Positions 27,491 to 37,871 of a DNA stretch of 38,590 nucleotides are shown one piece after another (position 1 is the stretch's first letter; the number at the start of each line of letters is the position of its first letter). A program made the position numbers and the translations under genes. The notes below the pieces were generated by a model. The model was not told the DNA's origin, ran no database searches, and saw only the letters and a list, made by a program, of their open reading frames with translations. Origin of the DNA: Nemertoderma westbladi (lineage: Eukaryota; Xenacoelomorpha; Nemertodermatida; Nemertodermatidae); contig JAUCBJ010002621.1 in the NCBI GenBank assembly GCA_032718475.1, forward strand, positions 1 to 38,590, read 5' to 3'.

Positions 27491-28400
27491 ATGTTATGGT
27501 CTACAACATTGAACGAATTCTTTGGTTCTTCTTGTCAGTTGGATCCAACAAATGCAACGGTTTTGCCGACAGCTCTCCAGTGCATGAAGCACATACTATT
27601 TTTACGTGAACAAAAACAAAATGGTACCTCAAATACTAGACAAGAGATGAGAAGTTGTGCTGCAGCAATCCTACAAATATGGGCAAAGGCTGGTGGAATA
27701 CCAACTGTTTCATCGGTCACTCGACTTGGTAGCTGCCTATTCGAGCTATTCAATCGCAGTAAGAAACTTCAAAAAATCCCACTATCTCGGAGGGACAATA
27801 AGGATACGGTAAAGCAATTTACAAACTATAAGCACGAGTTGTCACTCTTGTTTGATGTTGCTGCCTGCAAATGTCGAATTCAACGCAATTGTTGTTGTCC
27901 CCGAGACAAAAAAGTTCCTGATCTTGAATGGGACTTTTTGTGTGATCAGCGCAATAAACGATTAATGTTTATGTCGTCAATAGACAGAGAAGCAACTCGA
28001 AAACTACACTCTAAAATGGTTCGAAGGAAAGCTAATGAAAAAACTCACCACAGTGTCAGCCCAAGTATTTCGAACGAGAATATTACCGGTAATGAATGCG
28101 ATATTGAACCATATTGCCCGGAAGAAGATGTGGCGATTGATATCTGAATATTCCTCCACAGGTGACAATGATAGTGTTTTTATATTGTTGAACTTTCGAG
28201 GCATGATATTACATCAGTAGAAATAGAAACACGGAAGAAGAGTACGAGTTCATGTTTGTAACCAAGTATTTCCAAAATTGCTGATCGTTATGAGGTTAGT
28301 GATCGGGCTACAGCTGCTATTTGTTCTGCCACTATTGCTGATTTGAATGTAAACTCGGATGTCATTGACAAAAATAAAATACGAAATGCTAGGATGAAAC
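27491..28400 (+). pseudogene. Transposon-associated conserved protein, broken into frames
   Basis: The first frame (27491-28147) has LREQKQNGTSNTRQEM, IWAKAGGIPTVSSV, then LLFDVAACKCRIQRNCCCP and a VPDLEWDFLCDQRNKR block. Near 28262-28400, in another frame, comes ISKIADRYEVSDRATAAICS followed by a IDKNKIRNARMK end. This series (FLREQK, WxKAxIPT, LFDIAxCKC, a FLxDQR block, a YxVSDR block, DKNK) is a pattern that recurs in mobile-element-linked proteins of invertebrates, whose function is not known. About 110 bases separate the two parts, either a decayed join or an intron. The cysteines suggest metal binding. Confidence 0.4.
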
Positions 28401-29795
28401 AAACAGCACGGCCCAGCATCACGAATCCATTTGTAGGTGCTGTGGGTTGTAGGAGAAGGGAAGTGTGTTCTTGACTCCAACAGTCACCTAAGAATGTTAA
28501 CATATTCATAGATTTAAAATTGTAACACTGGGCACCCTGGTGCAATCATTAATCTCAATTATTGTGCCTCAATTATTATTATTATTTATTATATTACGAT
28601 AGCGTTTACCCCCCCTGAAGTATCAAACTCTTACCCACTCTACCCCCCCTCTTTGCAACTTGCCACATCAATTTATTATATATATTATATATAAAAATAA
28701 TATTCCCCCACAGCCCACACCCACCTCCTACTTTCTCACTCCCTCTCTGTGATCTCTTAGACCACTCAACCTACCACCTATCATATCAGCCCTAGCAATC
28801 TTGATATTAGAGTTAGACACTACATTCCCTCTGCCTCCAACTTGCTGCACAAACAAACCTCCATAAAATAAATTATTCAATAACAAAATGAAAGCTGAGG
28901 CAAAGACGACTTGGGTTGATGTGTATGTAATATTAGGCCATTCTACCCAATCAACATGTTGATCCACTAGGTGTGGTTCTGATTATAGTTATATTGGTTG
29001 TTGTAGGCTCTTCCAAATACAATATGCCACCCTGCCTACATTCCACTTAAATGATGGATGAAACATTCAAAAGCCAATCTGCCATTGGCTACTATTCAAT
29101 TTGTTTCTCTGGGTTGCAGTACTTCAGTGTTGTTACACAGGCAATATTCAGATATTAGCCTGAAACTGTAATCAGCTTAGATCTGCAGATACTGAGATAG
29201 TTTTATATACAAGAGGACTCCCCATCCCTTAGGCCATAACCAGGCCACTTTATTTATATATTTTATTGTGCTATGTAATATTTTGAAATTGTTTTATGCA
29301 TGAATATGGTGCTGTGTGTCTAAGAAGTTCAAACATTATCACTGTTACAAGGGCTGAAGGGAGCTTTTAATTTATATAGTGTAGGGTGTAGGTATACTGT
29401 TAATATATTAGTAGGCCTATAGTAGGAGTAGCTGCACCATACCGTCTGTCTATTGTTTGCAATTTTTATTGCTATTCCCATGGGATATACTAAGTATGTC
29501 ATGTATGGCGCTGCATGAAATACCTAGTACGTCAAACATTTAATGTCAACCAAAGGGCAATGGCCCAGAAAAATTTATCAAAATAATATGTTCCTTTTGG
29601 TCTACCATAGCTTCATGCACTAAAGTATTATATATAGATTTTACTTAGTTCGAAAATAACACCTGTGAAAATATAAGGATTCTCGCAGGACACTTTATTT
29701 TTGAATCAGTATGCAAAGGGTTAAAGTAGGCAATTAAATAAAATAAATAAAATAAATTAAATATGGAAATTACTATAGTACTATTACTATAGTAG
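28401..29795. other. Long non-coding stretch
   Basis: No gene recognised. Notable are C-rich patches (taccccccc, 28610-28660), a (TA)n-like patch at 28676-28695, TAGGCCTATA at 29411 and a short palindromic repeat TACTATAGTA occurring twice near 29770-29795. Plus and minus ORFs shorter than 90 codons look random. Confidence 0.4.
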
Positions 29796-30413
29796 CAATA
29801 CTTTGGGTTTTACTTTTGGTACCTAGACCTAAACCTTAAACACAACCCCAATAATGGACTCATTAATACTAGTGTATTTTTCAAACCCTTATCCCACAAA
29901 CTACCAATACCTTATAATAGTTTCCATAGTAACCACCTTTTACAATCAGTGGAGAAAGGTAAACTGACTAGGTTTTGGCGTTTAACCGGAGATACTATTG
30001 AATATAATAAGGCGAGAGACAGATATCTAACTGATTGTTTTGTATCTGGCTACCCACGTGATTTCCTGGACCGTTTGAGACATGATGATATATGTATGAA
30101 TAATGAAGTGAAGACTAAAGTACATAGGAATGATATTTATAATGTATATATTTCATTGAATGGTTATTTTGGACCATCATCTGTGAAACACAAGATGATT
30201 AAGAAACACAAGAGAGGATTCGTCAGACATATAAGAAAATGTCGAAAAAATCATCCAAATCAAAAGATTATTCAATGCCCAAATATTGAATCACACTTCT
30301 TTGCTGAAGCGGAAAAAGTGCATCATTTGAAATACTGTCAATACAGGAATGGTAAATCGATTTACAAAAAAGGTGTAATGAAAGAAGAAAAAAAGGTATA
30401 TAATGAAAGATGA
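29796..30413 (+). pseudogene. Penelope-like reverse transcriptase tail fragment
   Basis: An open frame without a proper ATG runs 29796-30413. It contains KPLSHKLPIPYNSFHSNHLL, then KLTRFWRLTG, RDRYLTDCFVSGYPRDFLDR. In Penelope-like and related elements the region after the RT palm has a similar order: an L-Y-P-F/Y-x-S-x-H start, an R-x-x-R block, then F-x-x-R-G-Y-P-x-x-F/L. The RT palm and GIY-YIG regions are absent. The last 60 residues are Lys/His rich with CRKNHPNQK. Frame is intact for 205 codons. Alternative: another RT-bearing element class with the same thumb motif. Confidence 0.35.
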
Positions 30414-30467
30414 AAAAAGAATGGAATGGCCAGAAGAAGCGTTGGACTGATTAACACGGTAAATAAA

Positions 30468-30498
30468 ACACGTTCGTGGGACCTTCGCGCAGCATCCC
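30468..30498 (+). repeat. Tip of the GTGGGG element family
   Basis: gtgggaccttcgcgcagca resembles gtggggacttcgcgcagca at 24793 and gtggggccttcgtgcagca at 21911. It marks the exact left border of BEL copy C. Confidence 0.45.
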
Positions 30499-31430
30499 CG
30501 AAAAGAATGAGTACATTCATAAGATGATTAGGAAGTATGTCGAGAAAGGATGGGCCGTAGAGTTACCGGTCGACGAACCAAACACGGACAGGACCTATTA
30601 CCTGCCACTCCATGTGGCTCTAGATCCGAAGAAAGGTAAACTGCGGATGGTAGTTGACGCATCGGCTAAGACCAACGGCAAATGCCTAAACGATTATCTG
30701 TTGGAGGGTCCCAATATCTATAACTCAGGGATCGAGGTCCTACTCAGATTCAGGAACGGGAAACACGCCTTCACCTGCGACATCGAAGGCATGTTCAACC
30801 AAGTCCGTGTAACGGAAGAGGATAGCGACAGTCAGCGCTTCCTATGGTACAACGGCGACAACAATACCGATGTACAAGATGGTAGTACAGAATATGGGGG
30901 CCAAGTCATCCTCTTTCACGACGACTGTGGCCGTGAGGGACACGGTAGAAGGGAAGGAAGATAAATATAGCGCCAAAGCCGTCGATATGATTCGACGCGG
31001 CTTCTATGTAGACGACGGGATGGAGTCTGGAAATACGGTTAAGGAACTACTGGATACGGGGCGCGAGGTTCGCGACATCCTAAAAGGATCCTGGTTTAAC
31101 CTAACCAAGTTCCAATCCAGCTCGCAAGAGTTCATGAAAGCCATAGAGGATAGGAGGCCAGAGTCGACCATGGGTAATCCCACGACAGCCAAGGGACAGG
31201 ACATGGCGAACAAAAGGGTAGAGTCCCAACAGAAGGCATTAGGGATCGTGTGGAACCGAGAGACAGACGAGTTGAAGTACCAGTTAAGCCTGGAGGGGGC
31301 GGACATCCACACAAAGAGGGGCTATGTATCGTACATAGCAAGGATATACGATCCCTTAGGCCTAGCATCCCCATTACTAGTCACGGGGAAGCAAATACTT
31401 AAGAAGGTATACAAGCTAAAGGACGAGTAG
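30490..31430 (+). pseudogene. BEL reverse transcriptase, frameshifted
   Basis: The first frame (to about 30880) has TYYLPLHVALDPKKGKLRMV, a VDASAK...LNDYLLEGPN block and CDIEGMFNQV with a catalytic Asp. The second frame (from about 30870) continues with a VYKMVVQN-like strand and GFYVDDGMES with the YVDD catalytic pair, then WFNLTKFQSS and ALGIVWNRETDELKY. The switch near 30870-30890 is one indel. All catalytic Asp are present. It would copy the element's RNA into DNA. The natural start and fingers are missing. Confidence 0.75.
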
Positions 31431-31469
31431 GACACAGAGGTACCGGAAGAGATCAGCAAGCAGTGGTGC

Positions 31470-31960
31470 AAGTGGACAGAGAGTTTAGAGCAGATGGGAA
31501 CATAGAGCATGCCACGTGTGTATTTCCCGGATGGGGACATGACGAATCTGGATCTACATATGTTCTCCGACGCGTCATTAGAGGCATACGGAGCGGCACT
31601 CTACTTAGTACAACGAGAGGGGGCTCACAAGCCCAGACTCGCATTCAGCAAAGCGAAGTCGACACCGCCAGATTCAGCATCAGTTCTGAAATTCGAGTTG
31701 ACAGCTGCGAGGTTAGGAGTTAGGGCCACAGCCCTAACTCCTTGATGGACGCTATTCCCAACATAGTGGAAACCCACTACTGGACGGACTCCATGGTAGT
31801 GCTTGGTTGGCTACACAATGAAAGGACGAGATACCCTATATTCGTCGCAAATAGGGTGGACGAAATAGGAGCAACGACGGAATTGGAAAGGTGGCACTAA
31901 TGCCCAATGGATGAGAACCCAGCGGACTTGTTATCGAGGGGCGTGGCACGCCCTACTTTC
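31470..31960 (+). pseudogene. BEL RNase H region and pre-integrase block, several frames
   Basis: The 31509-31745 frame has LHMFSDASLEAYGAALYL (the RNase H opening with Asp), LAFSKAK and LKFELTAARLG (Glu). The next frame holds YWTDSMVVLGWLHNE with the third acidic residue, then a VANRVDEI stretch, and from 31907 ENPADLLSRGVARP and FLNNRTAWP, the usual start of the segment ahead of integrase. Frame changes or stops separate these. Truncated at about 32100 before any integrase core. Confidence 0.65.
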
Positions 31961-32103
31961 TTGAAGAAGGAAGTACTGTGGCAGCACGGGCCGCAATTCC
32001 TGAACAACAGGACAGCCTGGCCACCGATGAAGAAGGTGGACCTGGGCTCAGGGGAAGTAGCACTAGAGGAGGAAGGAGGAGATTCGGAAGCTGAGGAGAT
32101 ATA

Positions 32104-32210
32104 TAGCCAGATGGTGAGGGCTTCATTTTCTTTTCTCTTTGACTTAAGTTTGCTTTATAGCCAGATGGTGAGGGCTTCATTTTCTTTTCTCTTTGACTAA
32201 AGTTTGCTTG
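32104..32210 (+). repeat. 53-bp tandem duplication
   Basis: atagccagatggtgagggct followed by tcattttcttttctctttgac and aagtttgctt occurs twice (32104 and 32157), with one base difference (TTAAG versus TAAAG). It lies at the BEL/LINE-tail border. Confidence 0.9.
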
Positions 32211-32371
32211 TGTTTTGTTCTTTTTAAATTCATTGATTGAAGTAGTACAATGGTTGGGGGGAACATCCTTGTCCTTTTTTTTTATAATATTCTATAGTTC
32301 TAGTTATATCTGTGTAATCTCTATGGGCGTCAGTGGCCCAGATTAAAATAAAATAAATAAATAAATAAATA
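32200..32371 (+). mobile_element. Non-LTR retrotransposon (or SINE) 3' tail
   Basis: The sequence TATGGGCGTCAGTGGCCCAG can form a small hairpin (GGGC/GCCC) and is followed by ATTAAAATAAAATAA and then (AAAT)n to 32371. A short hairpin directly before a simple AATAAA-like tail is typical for LINE 3' ends and SINEs that borrow them. It is only the tail; no coding part on the 5' side. Confidence 0.55.
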
Positions 32372-32510
32372 CCGCACATCCCCTAGCAGGGGATGAATTC
32401 TATCTTAGATTGCTACTTAACCACAACCATAGCAAGGGCAAAATAAGTTTTAAGGATATTTCTTTTTATGATTAACATATCTATAAATTGTATAAATTAT
32501 TAATTATTTT
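32372..32510. other. Short non-coding spacer
   Basis: Begins with ccctagcagggg and is otherwise AT-rich; nothing recognised. Confidence 0.4.
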
Positions 32511-32746
32511 GGACCTTCTTTGGATGAACAGCTCTATTGTAAATGGAGGGAAAAATTGAACTCACCACAAGCGGCCCAAGTCTCCCGATAAAAGTTCAGG
32601 TATGCTGACCACTACACCATGAAGGCAAGTTTCTGCTGTGGTCTGCATACCTGAACGGTTATTGGGAGACAAGGTTTCGAACCCCGCTGGTGGTGGCGAG
32701 TTCATTTTTTCGCTCAATTTGTAATAGAGTTATTCATCCAAAGTCC
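32511..32746. repeat. 236-bp giant hairpin with tRNA-like arms
   Basis: The left arm (32511 to about 32625) and the right arm (about 32634-32746) are inverted copies, with only about ten bases between. Shared words read inward include TTTGGATGAA, CTCTATT, GAAAAA, TGAACTC, CACCA, AAGCGG/CAGCGG, TCTCCC, GTTCAGGTATGC and GACCAC. The right arm has GGTTTCGAACCCCGC, a B box, and the left arm, reversed, has GGTGTAGTGGTCAGCAT, an A-box-like tRNA head. Two tRNA-derived heads in opposite orientation, or one SINE duplicated as an inverted pair, would give this. No coding content. Confidence 0.75.
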
Positions 32747-32807
32747 AGTTTAAAATATATAAATAATACATAAATTATAAAATAGTGTTCTGAGGGAGGC
32801 TGATGAG

Positions 32808-33850
32808 ATGAAACTGTGCCCTGCAATTCGCAGTTTATTTGTAGTAATTCTAATTCACTGCAATCCCTCTAATCCATTAGCATTGTTTAACGCACATCAA
32901 CACGAGTGGACTCACGACTTCAGCCGCCGCTTCCCGAACTCCTCTGTTGATGATATTCGAATTCTACTCCTCAATGATATACAAACTAAACTTCAGCAGA
33001 AAGATAAACAACTGAAAGACTTTGGGCTTCCTACTCCAACTCAGGGAGACATACGCCTGACATAATTCTACTCTCAGAGAGTCAACCCCATTTCCCTGTC
33101 ATTATACAGGTTAGAATCCGTTTGCAAAATCATTTAGGCGTAGACAACACTTTAAAAAAATGTAATTAAAGATAGTCTCAGCTTGGGCCTTGGACATGGA
33201 CCTCAGAGGTCAAGTAAAACATACTTCGCGCCGCAATGCTTTACTTTTTCCAAAAAATAATGGTACCTCATTATTCTAATTTCAAGAAAGAACTAGAGGC
33301 TCATTAGGCTTGGGTTTTTGTTAAAATATCCCTCCATGGGATCGAACTCGACACCCTTGAGAACAAAGATTGGAATAGTATTACTAAGAATATTATGATG
33401 TAATAATAATAAATTTCATTAGAAAGAACCAACAATCCTAATGTGTTCAAATAATGTTTTTTATTTAGGATGAGCTAAGTTTGGACTTTGATGAAAAAGT
33501 ACTAGAACACCAATGGAGAATCGCCTTATTAAATGAAGATCAACTGGCTATTTACAATCAAGTGATGGAATACATCAATAATAGTACGTTGTTATTTTGC
33601 CATATTTTTATCTGTGTTTTTATGTTTTTATAAATAACTTTATATGTACAATAAATTTAAGAAAAATATGTGCACCAGCAGGAAGGAGTGGATAATAATA
33701 ATGACTTTAAAGAACCCATTTTTTTAAATCTAATTCATAATTGTGAAAATAATTATTTTTTACAGACCAATCTTTAGCCATGTTTATATCGGCTCGCGGA
33801 GGGACTGGCAAAACATTTCTACTTAACACGTTGCTAGCAGCATCTCGGAC
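32808..33850 (+). pseudogene. Pif1/Helitron-type helicase fragment with introns
   Basis: Segment one (32808-33060) has SNPLALFNAHQHEW, then RILLLNDIQTKL and LKDFGLPTP, the block before the motor in Helitron helicases. Segment two (33469-33583) is flanked by TTATTTAG and GTACGT and encodes VLEHQWRIALLNEDQLAIYN. Segment three begins after TTTTTACAG at 33766 in matching phase (phase 1) and gives MFISARGGTGKTFLLNTLLA, a Walker A motif. Homology then stops at about 33850-33875, where a reverse-oriented LINE begins. The rest of the helicase, and any Rep domain, is absent. It may be part of a Helitron or a Pif1-like host gene. Confidence 0.6.
33066..33468. other. Putative intron with a B-box-like word
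   Basis: Between helicase segments one and two. Near 33339-33356, reversed, it reads GAGTTCGATCCCATGG, a B-box-like word that could be a SINE relic. The end of segment one has no clean donor site: the frame stops at TAA (33062), and a candidate ACAG/GTTAGA lies at 33107. Confidence 0.35.
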
Positions 33851-33875
33851 TTTAAAGGAACAAACAAATGTGGCT

Positions 33876-34717
33876 CTTCGGATGAATTCGGTCTTGGTAG
33901 CATTTATATGTAATCCAACCTCCTTAGCAGCCCTCTCCACTTCATTTAGTAGAAGCTGTGCATCTGCTAGCGTATTAGAGAGCAGGGCGTTGTCATCCGC
34001 AAAGTCGGTGTCTGTGACTGTAGTTGCCGGATATCTACTACTTTTGCATTCTTGAAGTGTGAATCCCAGATCTTCACCCTTTGTGTCCGTCCTCATTGCG
34101 TAATCCAGCACAATTACAAATAGTAATGGTGCTAATGTGTCACCTTGCAGTACGCCAGCCAGGATTGAGAAAAACTCAGTTTCACCATCTGGTGAGAGTA
34201 CCTGCGCTTCTGTGTCACAATATAACAATCCAATGCCAGCAACAATTACTTCTGGTATTCCATAAGCTCTTAGGATTTCAAGCATTTTACCTCTATGGAT
34301 GGAGTCGAATGCCTTCTTGAAGTCCACAAAAGTCATGACTGCAGGGAGATTCTTTGACTTAATTCCTTCAATCAGTCTCCGTAGTGCAAGTATTTGAGCT
34401 ATTGTTGATCTACTTGGTCGAAATCCGTTTTGGCTCTTACGCAGTAGTTTCTCTATGTGAGGCCTAATCATATATAGAATCATTTTATTGTATATTTTGG
34501 CAGCTACCACAAGCAGACAGATCCCACGATAGTTTGTTGGTATGCCAAGGTCTCCTTTCTTGGGGAGAGGCTTTAGTTGACCTTTAGTCCAAATTGGTGG
34601 TGGCTTTTCCCCTTTTAACATCCGGTTGCAAACATTCAATAATGGTCTATTTAGCACTCCGGTTTTCCACACCTTCGCTGGGATTTCATCTAATCCACTC
34701 GCTTTATTATTGGACAT
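33876..34717 (-). pseudogene. LINE reverse transcriptase domain
   Basis: The frame from 34717 has NKASGLDEIPAKVWK, KPLPKKGDLGIPTNYRGI, KSQNGFRPSRSTIAQILALR, VMTFVDFKKAFDSIHR (first catalytic Asp), FFSILAGVLQGDTLAPLLFV and DTDFADDNALLSN (FADD catalytic pair), ending near KTEFI. All three catalytic Asp are present. The protein ends by running into antisense helicase DNA; its C-terminal part is missing. The join to the upstream linker is interrupted by a short tandem duplication (ccctgtttctatagg twice, 34730-34765). Confidence 0.8.
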
Positions 34718-34738
34718 GCTTTTAATGCTTCCCTGTTT

Positions 34739-35445
34739 CTATAGGTAGTCCCCTGTTTCTATAGGTTGTGTCTTGTCATATATTTTCCTTGTAGGGCTGA
34801 CCTCGATGTTTGGTGGCTGCCCAAGCAAGTTGCTGAAGTGATTTTTCCACTTCCCGACACGTTCTTCAGGACTATCGATCGGCTTTGAGGCGCCCCTTTG
34901 CACAACTTTTCCAACCAGATACCTCATTTACAGTTTGCCAGGTAAGTCTTGATTGTTGCTGTATGTGAGCAGTTGTAATTGCTTCAGTTTTATCCTGTAT
35001 GTACTTTTCCTGGCTGATGTTGTAGGCCAATTTAAGATCGTCCTTAGCTTTCTCAACCTTGTTAATGTTTTCGGTTGTTGGTTGTTCAGTTTTAACTTTG
35101 TAGGCTATCTTAAGATCTTCTCTCTTACAAGTAACCTCAGAGTTTTGCCATGGCACATACTGTTTTCGTTTAGGTTTCTGGGGGATATGCCTCTTAGCTG
35201 ATTCCTTGTGGGCTGTTATTATATTCTGGTATATTGAATCGGTGGATTGGTCTTCATCCATTGACTGAAGTGCTTCAAAGCGGTTTTGAACTTCTACTGT
35301 ATAAGCATCCTTTACAGCATTTTCAGTTCTGAGTTTCTCCCAGTCATAGTGGATTTGCTTGCTTGTCCTGGGTTTGCTGGCTGTCAAACTGAGTCTGATC
35401 TCTGCAGTCACAATTCTGTGGTCCGAACCAATTAGGTTGAACGAG
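34739..35445 (-). pseudogene. LINE endonuclease end and linker region
   Basis: From about 35445 the frame gives FNLIGSDHRIVTAEIRLSL, the last catalytic block of an AP-type endonuclease (SDHR). A charged helical linker of about 180 residues follows (YDWEKLRTENAVKD..., VPWQNSEVT...). A second frame from 34927 holds SPEERVGKWKNHFSNLLGQ, the usual lead-in to RT. So at least one shift lies near 34870-34930. The endonuclease's main body is absent. Confidence 0.65.
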
Positions 35446-35490
35446 CTGAAAAAAAGTGCTGAAAAAAATTAAATATATATATGACTATAA

Positions 35491-36190
35491 TTAATTACAC
35501 AACATTGAAACATAGAAAACATGTTGCCCATTATATGTACTTGGAAAGCAGATGCATAATGTCCAATCTCTTACCACTAAATTAGATAATCCCTTTCCGA
35601 TTTTGAAAAAACCTTCACCGTAACCACTGATATGACATGGAAATGGCAACTGGAACAAATGAATCACAAAATCAAGTATATGTCCATGTAATTTTAGACG
35701 TAATTTTAAACCATCAGGAATAATTGAAAACAATCCCACTAATAAAAAACGGTTCGTAGTAAATATACAAGAACCTCTTTTTAGATGTTGAATGTCAGTA
35801 TTCGATTTAACAACTGTCGGTATGCTATCTTCTGAACTAGCAGCTATATATATTTCACTTAAGTACTTCCCAGCTGCTTCCTTTAGAATCAAAACAATTC
35901 GCTTTGATTTTGTACATTTCTTTAACATGTGCATACCAATACCAATCTGCTCGTGAAACATTGAAATGAAACTCCTTGAATAAGCTAAATATCTAGGATC
36001 CGTTGATAATTCATCTGATATTAGAATTCGAAGTGCTATGTGAAGGTACATTAAATGTATGAAAAATCGATCTGGAAGATAGCTACCCATCAGAGGGCAG
36101 GCATATATAATGAAGTTATGAAACTCAGTAGCTTCGAAATGCTTAACCTCATCCAAACCATGCTCGATTAAAAATTGAAAGCATGTGTAA
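35491..36190 (-). pseudogene. Transposon-associated conserved protein fragment
   Basis: The open frame runs from about 36190 through LIEHGLDEVKHFEATEFHNF, IIYACPLMGSYLPDRFF, HLMYLHIALRILISDE and YARSF-type sequence (LAYSRSFISMF), a pattern repeatedly seen in uncharacterised proteins from DNA-transposon-rich invertebrate genomes, where a KATEFR..LLYTGP start is followed by a LH.A..ILLS block. The remaining 130 residues do not continue the expected His/Asp block and may be out of frame or diverged. Function is not known. It lies 5' of the LINE in the same orientation but is not part of it. Confidence 0.35.
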
Positions 36191-36400
36191 ACTAAAGCTC
36201 ATCAAAGTGATATTTAAAGTAACTATTTAAAAGTAATTATTTAAAAGTTCAATAGTAAATTTTTTATTAAATACAACTTTTTTTGAGTTTTTTGTTAATT
36301 TGTGAATTTCTGTATTATTGCTGGTATTGTATTTTTGGTGTTTTCTTTTGATAATACTTTTAGTATGAATTATTTTTTATTAATCCAGGAAAAACCCTTA
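36191..36400. other. AT-rich non-coding stretch
   Basis: T and A runs, including a taaaagtaattatttaaaag repeat near 36225-36247. Downstream flank of the candidate zinc-finger gene. Confidence 0.35.
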
Positions 36401-37477
36401 TTAACTCAAGGTCCTCACTCGTCCCTGGGTGGTGTGGCGGGGGAGGGGGGGTCGTTGTGGAGAGTCGGTAGATACCATGGGGGTGAGTCGGCAGGGGAGC
36501 TAGATACTAGTTCTATTTTGTATAATACTGTACTTATATATACAAAATATTAAATTAAACTGCCCCTTGATAATTACCTCCCCATAGGGAACCTGTAAGT
36601 AACTATATTTGAAAACCACTGGAATAAAATATCAAATGACAAAGTAGGTCCACATAAATGAAACTAACTGGGGTTGGTTGTTGAGGCGGTCGGGTAGGAC
36701 TTGGCTGTGGAGGCGATCTCAACGCGTCGGTGTATGATGGAGAAGTGGGGGGAGTCTGGCGTCCCACCGTAACGTCGGGTGTCTCGAGTCCCAACTCCAT
36801 CGGGATAGGTTGCAGCGAAGGAGAGGTACTTGGCCGTGGAGGCGATCTCACCGCGTCGGCGTAGGATGGAGAGGTGGGAGTCTGGTGTCCCACTGTCACT
36901 TCGGGAATCTCGCGTCCCAACTAGAAAGTAACAGTATAAGATTATGATATGGAGAGAAATGTACTTATACTGACTGCAAATAACAAAAACAGATAAAATT
37001 TTTCGTACATTGTCGATAATTTAAAATCCATTGGGGGGGGGGGGGGGGGGGGGGTGGGGGGATAATACACTTATATAGTTATATACACTTAGAATAGAAT
37101 GGAAGGTTACCAAAGAAATTGGAAGACAATTAAATATTACTAAACAGGGACGTAGGCAGTGGGAGATAATGGTGTGTTTCCTAGGCCGTACAAACAGCAT
37201 GACTATGTTTAGAATAATATTTAATATACGTTAAATTAAACTTACATTGGCTTCCACCACATGTAAACGGCCAGTCTGATGGACATCAGCGCTTCCAGGA
37301 ATCTCTACATGAATACCGATGATACCGGGTTGGTCAGCAGCGCCACCTAGTTCCAACTCTCCACCAGCATCCATGTTCGCGGCATATATCTCTTTCCGCA
37401 GATGTTCGATGCGCATTGGGCAAGTTGTCCATTTGTGCCACTTCTTGCCACAGCGCCCTTGGCAGTACGAGCAAACA
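36401..37477 (-). CDS. Candidate three-exon zinc-finger/Pro-rich gene (minus)
   Basis: Three segments join in phase 0 with proper signals. Exon I, 37477-37246: after CCTAG, a Cys/His cluster CSYCQGRCGKKWHKWTTC, a charged helix, then a Gly/acidic part, ending at GTAAGT. Exon II, 36920-36669: after TTTCTAG, two 42-residue Pro/Ser repeats, each with P-x-V-T-V-G and SPSYADAV/SPSYTDAL, ending at GTTAGT. Exon III, 36499-36401: after TATCTAG, a Pro/Arg-rich end and TAA. The introns contain a 20-plus G run (near 37032). No start codon for exon I is seen, so an upstream exon is needed. Family unknown; host gene or transposon-borne. Confidence 0.4.
37032..37060. repeat. Poly-G run in the candidate intron
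   Basis: About 23 G in a row, followed by TGGGGGG. A sequence prone to slippage and to quadruplex formation; length may be unreliable. Confidence 0.9.
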
Positions 37478-37871
37478 CTAGGTTGCTTTCATTTTGGCAT
37501 AATGGTATCTATAAAAAATAATAAGGTAAATAAATTATTTAACAAAATACTACCGAGAAAGCGAACAGGACACGCTATCATGCCTATGCCTATTATATAT
37601 ATATAATTATGTCAAATGAACAAGCAAAACCAAACAGAGATTAAAAAAATCGATATGTACAAAACTCAACCAACATCAGTTTCTAATTCGGAAGGATTAA
37701 ACATTCAATCGAGCACTACATTGACAAACAAATATATATAAATGTACAGGAAATTGTACTGGTATATTGTATATTGACTCCCCAGTCACATAAAGAACAA
37801 TTAAAAAGTAACAAGGTACAAATTTATACAGTCATCACTGCCATATATGTTTATGAATTTTTGATGAAAGT
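37478..37871. other. AT-rich non-coding stretch
   Basis: No gene recognised; an (AT)n patch lies near 37593-37605. It separates the candidate zinc-finger gene from the degraded frame further right. Confidence 0.35.

Larger units (their letters stand above)
30490..32100 (+). mobile_element. BEL/Pao retrotransposon, RT-RNase H half (copy C)
   Basis: Plus-strand RT, RNase H and the start of the region preceding integrase, in several frames. The 5' side (gag, protease) and the 3' side (integrase core, LTR) are missing. Left border adjoins a GTGGGG-type tip, right border a LINE/SINE-type 3' tail. Codon style resembles copy A (4.2-7.3 kb), so both may derive from one family. Confidence 0.75.
33876..35445 (-). 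mobile_element. Non-LTR retrotransposon (LINE), truncated at both ends
   Basis: The minus strand carries the end of an endonuclease (SDHRIV near 35425), the endonuclease-RT linker and an RT domain. The element cuts into the helicase gene at its lower border. The 5' end stops in a T-rich stretch at about 35447, a usual 5' truncation. The 3' part of the RT gene and the tail are missing, which is not usual for target-primed insertion and suggests a later deletion. The clade looks RTE-like but is not settled. Confidence 0.75.

Noticed and set aside
28728-28967. Minus ORF of 79 codons
   Set aside because: No motif or conserved pattern, no supporting signals, and AT/C-rich simple surroundings.
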